DNA of 14,367 nucleotides from a bacterium (GTDB taxonomy: Bacteria; Planctomycetota; Planctomycetia; Pirellulales; Pirellulaceae): positions 1-14,367 of the forward strand of contig JAUIHJ010000115.1 in the NCBI GenBank assembly GCA_030432015.1, given 5' to 3'. Shown here piece after piece: positions 13,509-14,367 of this stretch (the stretch's first letter is position 1; the number at the start of each line of letters is the position of its first letter). The translations under genes were made by a program, and so were the position numbers. The notes under the pieces were generated by a model. It made no database searches and was not told where the DNA came from. It saw nothing but the letters and a program-made list of their open reading frames with translations.

Positions 13509-14367
13509 ACGCTCTGATTGATCAGCTCGATGCCGTGATGCCGACGGCGATTACGGGCAGCGTCGTCCGCACCGAAGGGATGATGGCCGCCGTGGCCGGA
13601 TTTCCGGCGCCCGTCGGCGCCGTGGCGGAGATTCAGCGGCAGGCCGGCAATCCCATATTGGGCGAAGTGGTCGGATTTCGTGACGCCTTGACGTTGGTGT
13701 TTCCCTACGAGACGCTCTCGGGCGTACGTCGCGGCAACACGGTACGAATGCGGCGAACGTCGCGATTTTTGCGTGTTGGTGATCAACTCCTGGGGCGTGT
13801 GATCGATGCCCACGGCACCACAACGGACGCGCTGCCGGAGCCCTCGTTGCCGCATCGCACCTCATTGGAACGCAGTCCGCCACCAGCGACCGATCGACCT
13901 CCCATCGACGCGCCGCTTACGACCGGCGTGCGGGCGATCGATGGATTGTTGACCTGCGGCACCGGTCAGCGGATGGGGATCTTTGCCGGTTCGGGCGTCG
14001 GCAAGAGCGTGCTGCTGGGCATGATGGCCCGGAATACATCCGCGGACGTCAACGTGATTGCGCTGATTGGCGAGCGTGGACGCGAGGTGAACGAGTTTCT
14101 CACGCGCGATCTTGGCGACGAGGGCCTGCGCCGCAGTGTGGTCGTGGTTGCGACCAGCGATCAACCGGCGATTCTCCGCGTGCAGGCAGCCATGACAGCA
14201 ACGGCGGTTGCCGAATATTTCCGGGATCGAGGCAAGAACGTTATGCTCCTGATGGACTCGGTGACCCGCTTTGCGATGGCGCAGCGAGAGATTGGCTTGG
14301 CGGCAGGCGAACCGCCGACGACCCGCGGATATCCGCCATCGGTTTTTTCGCTGCTCCCAAAACTCGT
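13505..14367 (+). CDS. fliI: Flagellum-specific ATPase FliI, 3' end beyond window
   Basis: 287 residues are visible with no stop; a full FliI has about 430-450, so the last third is cut off by the window edge. FliI is the hexameric ATPase that energises and primes substrates for flagellar type III export. An N-terminal beta-barrel (about 15-90) is followed by the RecA-like core. Walker A AGSGVGKS at 161-168 (Lys167, Ser168), GERGREV at 189-195, Walker B LLMDSVTRFA with Asp251, the catalytic region around AQREIGLAAGEPPTTRGYPPS (259-279, given as landmarks Glu262, Gly268, Arg274), and SLLPKL at the edge are all intact. The ATG at 13505 overlaps the fliH stop by 4 bases. Similarity to F1-ATPase beta is shared, but the DSVTRFAMAQREIG signature and the context identify FliI. 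Confidence 0.97.
   Translation, partial: MNALIDQLDAVMPTAITGSVVRTEGMMAAVAGFPAPVGAVAEIQRQAGNPILGEVVGFRDALTLVFPYETLSGVRRGNTVRMRRTSRFLRVGDQLLGRVIDAHGTTTDALPEPSLPHRTSLERSPPPATDRPPIDAPLTTGVRAIDGLLTCGTGQRMGIFAGSGVGKSVLLGMMARNTSADVNVIALIGERGREVNEFLTRDLGDEGLRRSVVVVATSDQPAILRVQAAMTATAVAEYFRDRGKNVMLLMDSVTRFAMAQREIGLAAGEPPTTRGYPPSVFSLLPKL

Noticed and set aside
1..14367. tRNA, rRNA, CRISPR array, insertion sequence or phage elements
   Set aside because: Looked for on both strands; no repeat-spacer structure, transposase, integrase or conserved RNA consensus was recognised.

Overview
The window is GC-rich, and every gene I support lies on the + strand. It most resembles a planctomycete of the Pirellulales type. 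That is an inference from three things: an LDH-like malate dehydrogenase, a pair of large single-purpose membrane proteins I cannot assign to a common family, and a very divergent flagellar FliG next to otherwise ordinary flagellar genes. No sequence search was possible.

Layout. (1) 1-311: no gene; a weak promoter candidate. (2) 312-3486: two overlapping genes for membrane-anchored proteins of unknown function. They share a recurring domain: one copy in the first protein, two in the second. (3) 3790-4737: malate dehydrogenase (mdh), followed by a good intrinsic terminator at 4857-4884. (4) 4994-5752: an alpha/beta-hydrolase-fold protein in which all three catalytic-triad positions appear substituted, so probably a pseudoenzyme. 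Its likely promoter overlaps the mdh terminator. (5) 5753-6277: 525 bp without a credible gene, holding several hairpins and, near its end, a sigma70-type promoter candidate. (6) 6278 to the window end: a compact flagellar cluster. It runs: small helical protein (FlgN/FliT-like at best), soluble histidine kinase, NtrC-type response regulator, fliE, fliF, fliG, fliH, fliI (cut off by the window end).

How the genes fit together. FliE, FliF and FliG build the rod/MS-ring junction, the MS-ring and the rotor torque ring. FliH and FliI are the stator and ATPase of the flagellar type III export machine. The kinase and sigma54-type regulator sit immediately upstream, with 4-nt ATGA overlaps tying together the small protein, the kinase and the regulator. 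This recalls the soluble FlgS/FlgR system of Campylobacter and Helicobacter, which reads out assembly of the export apparatus and MS-ring before sigma54-dependent flagellar genes are switched on.

Most worth a second look: FliG carries two disordered inserts of about 118 and 107 residues and a torque helix whose acidic pair is replaced by Arg-Lys; the hydrolase-fold protein has lost its Ser-Asp-His triad; and the 312-3486 gene pair has a repeated, unassigned module.
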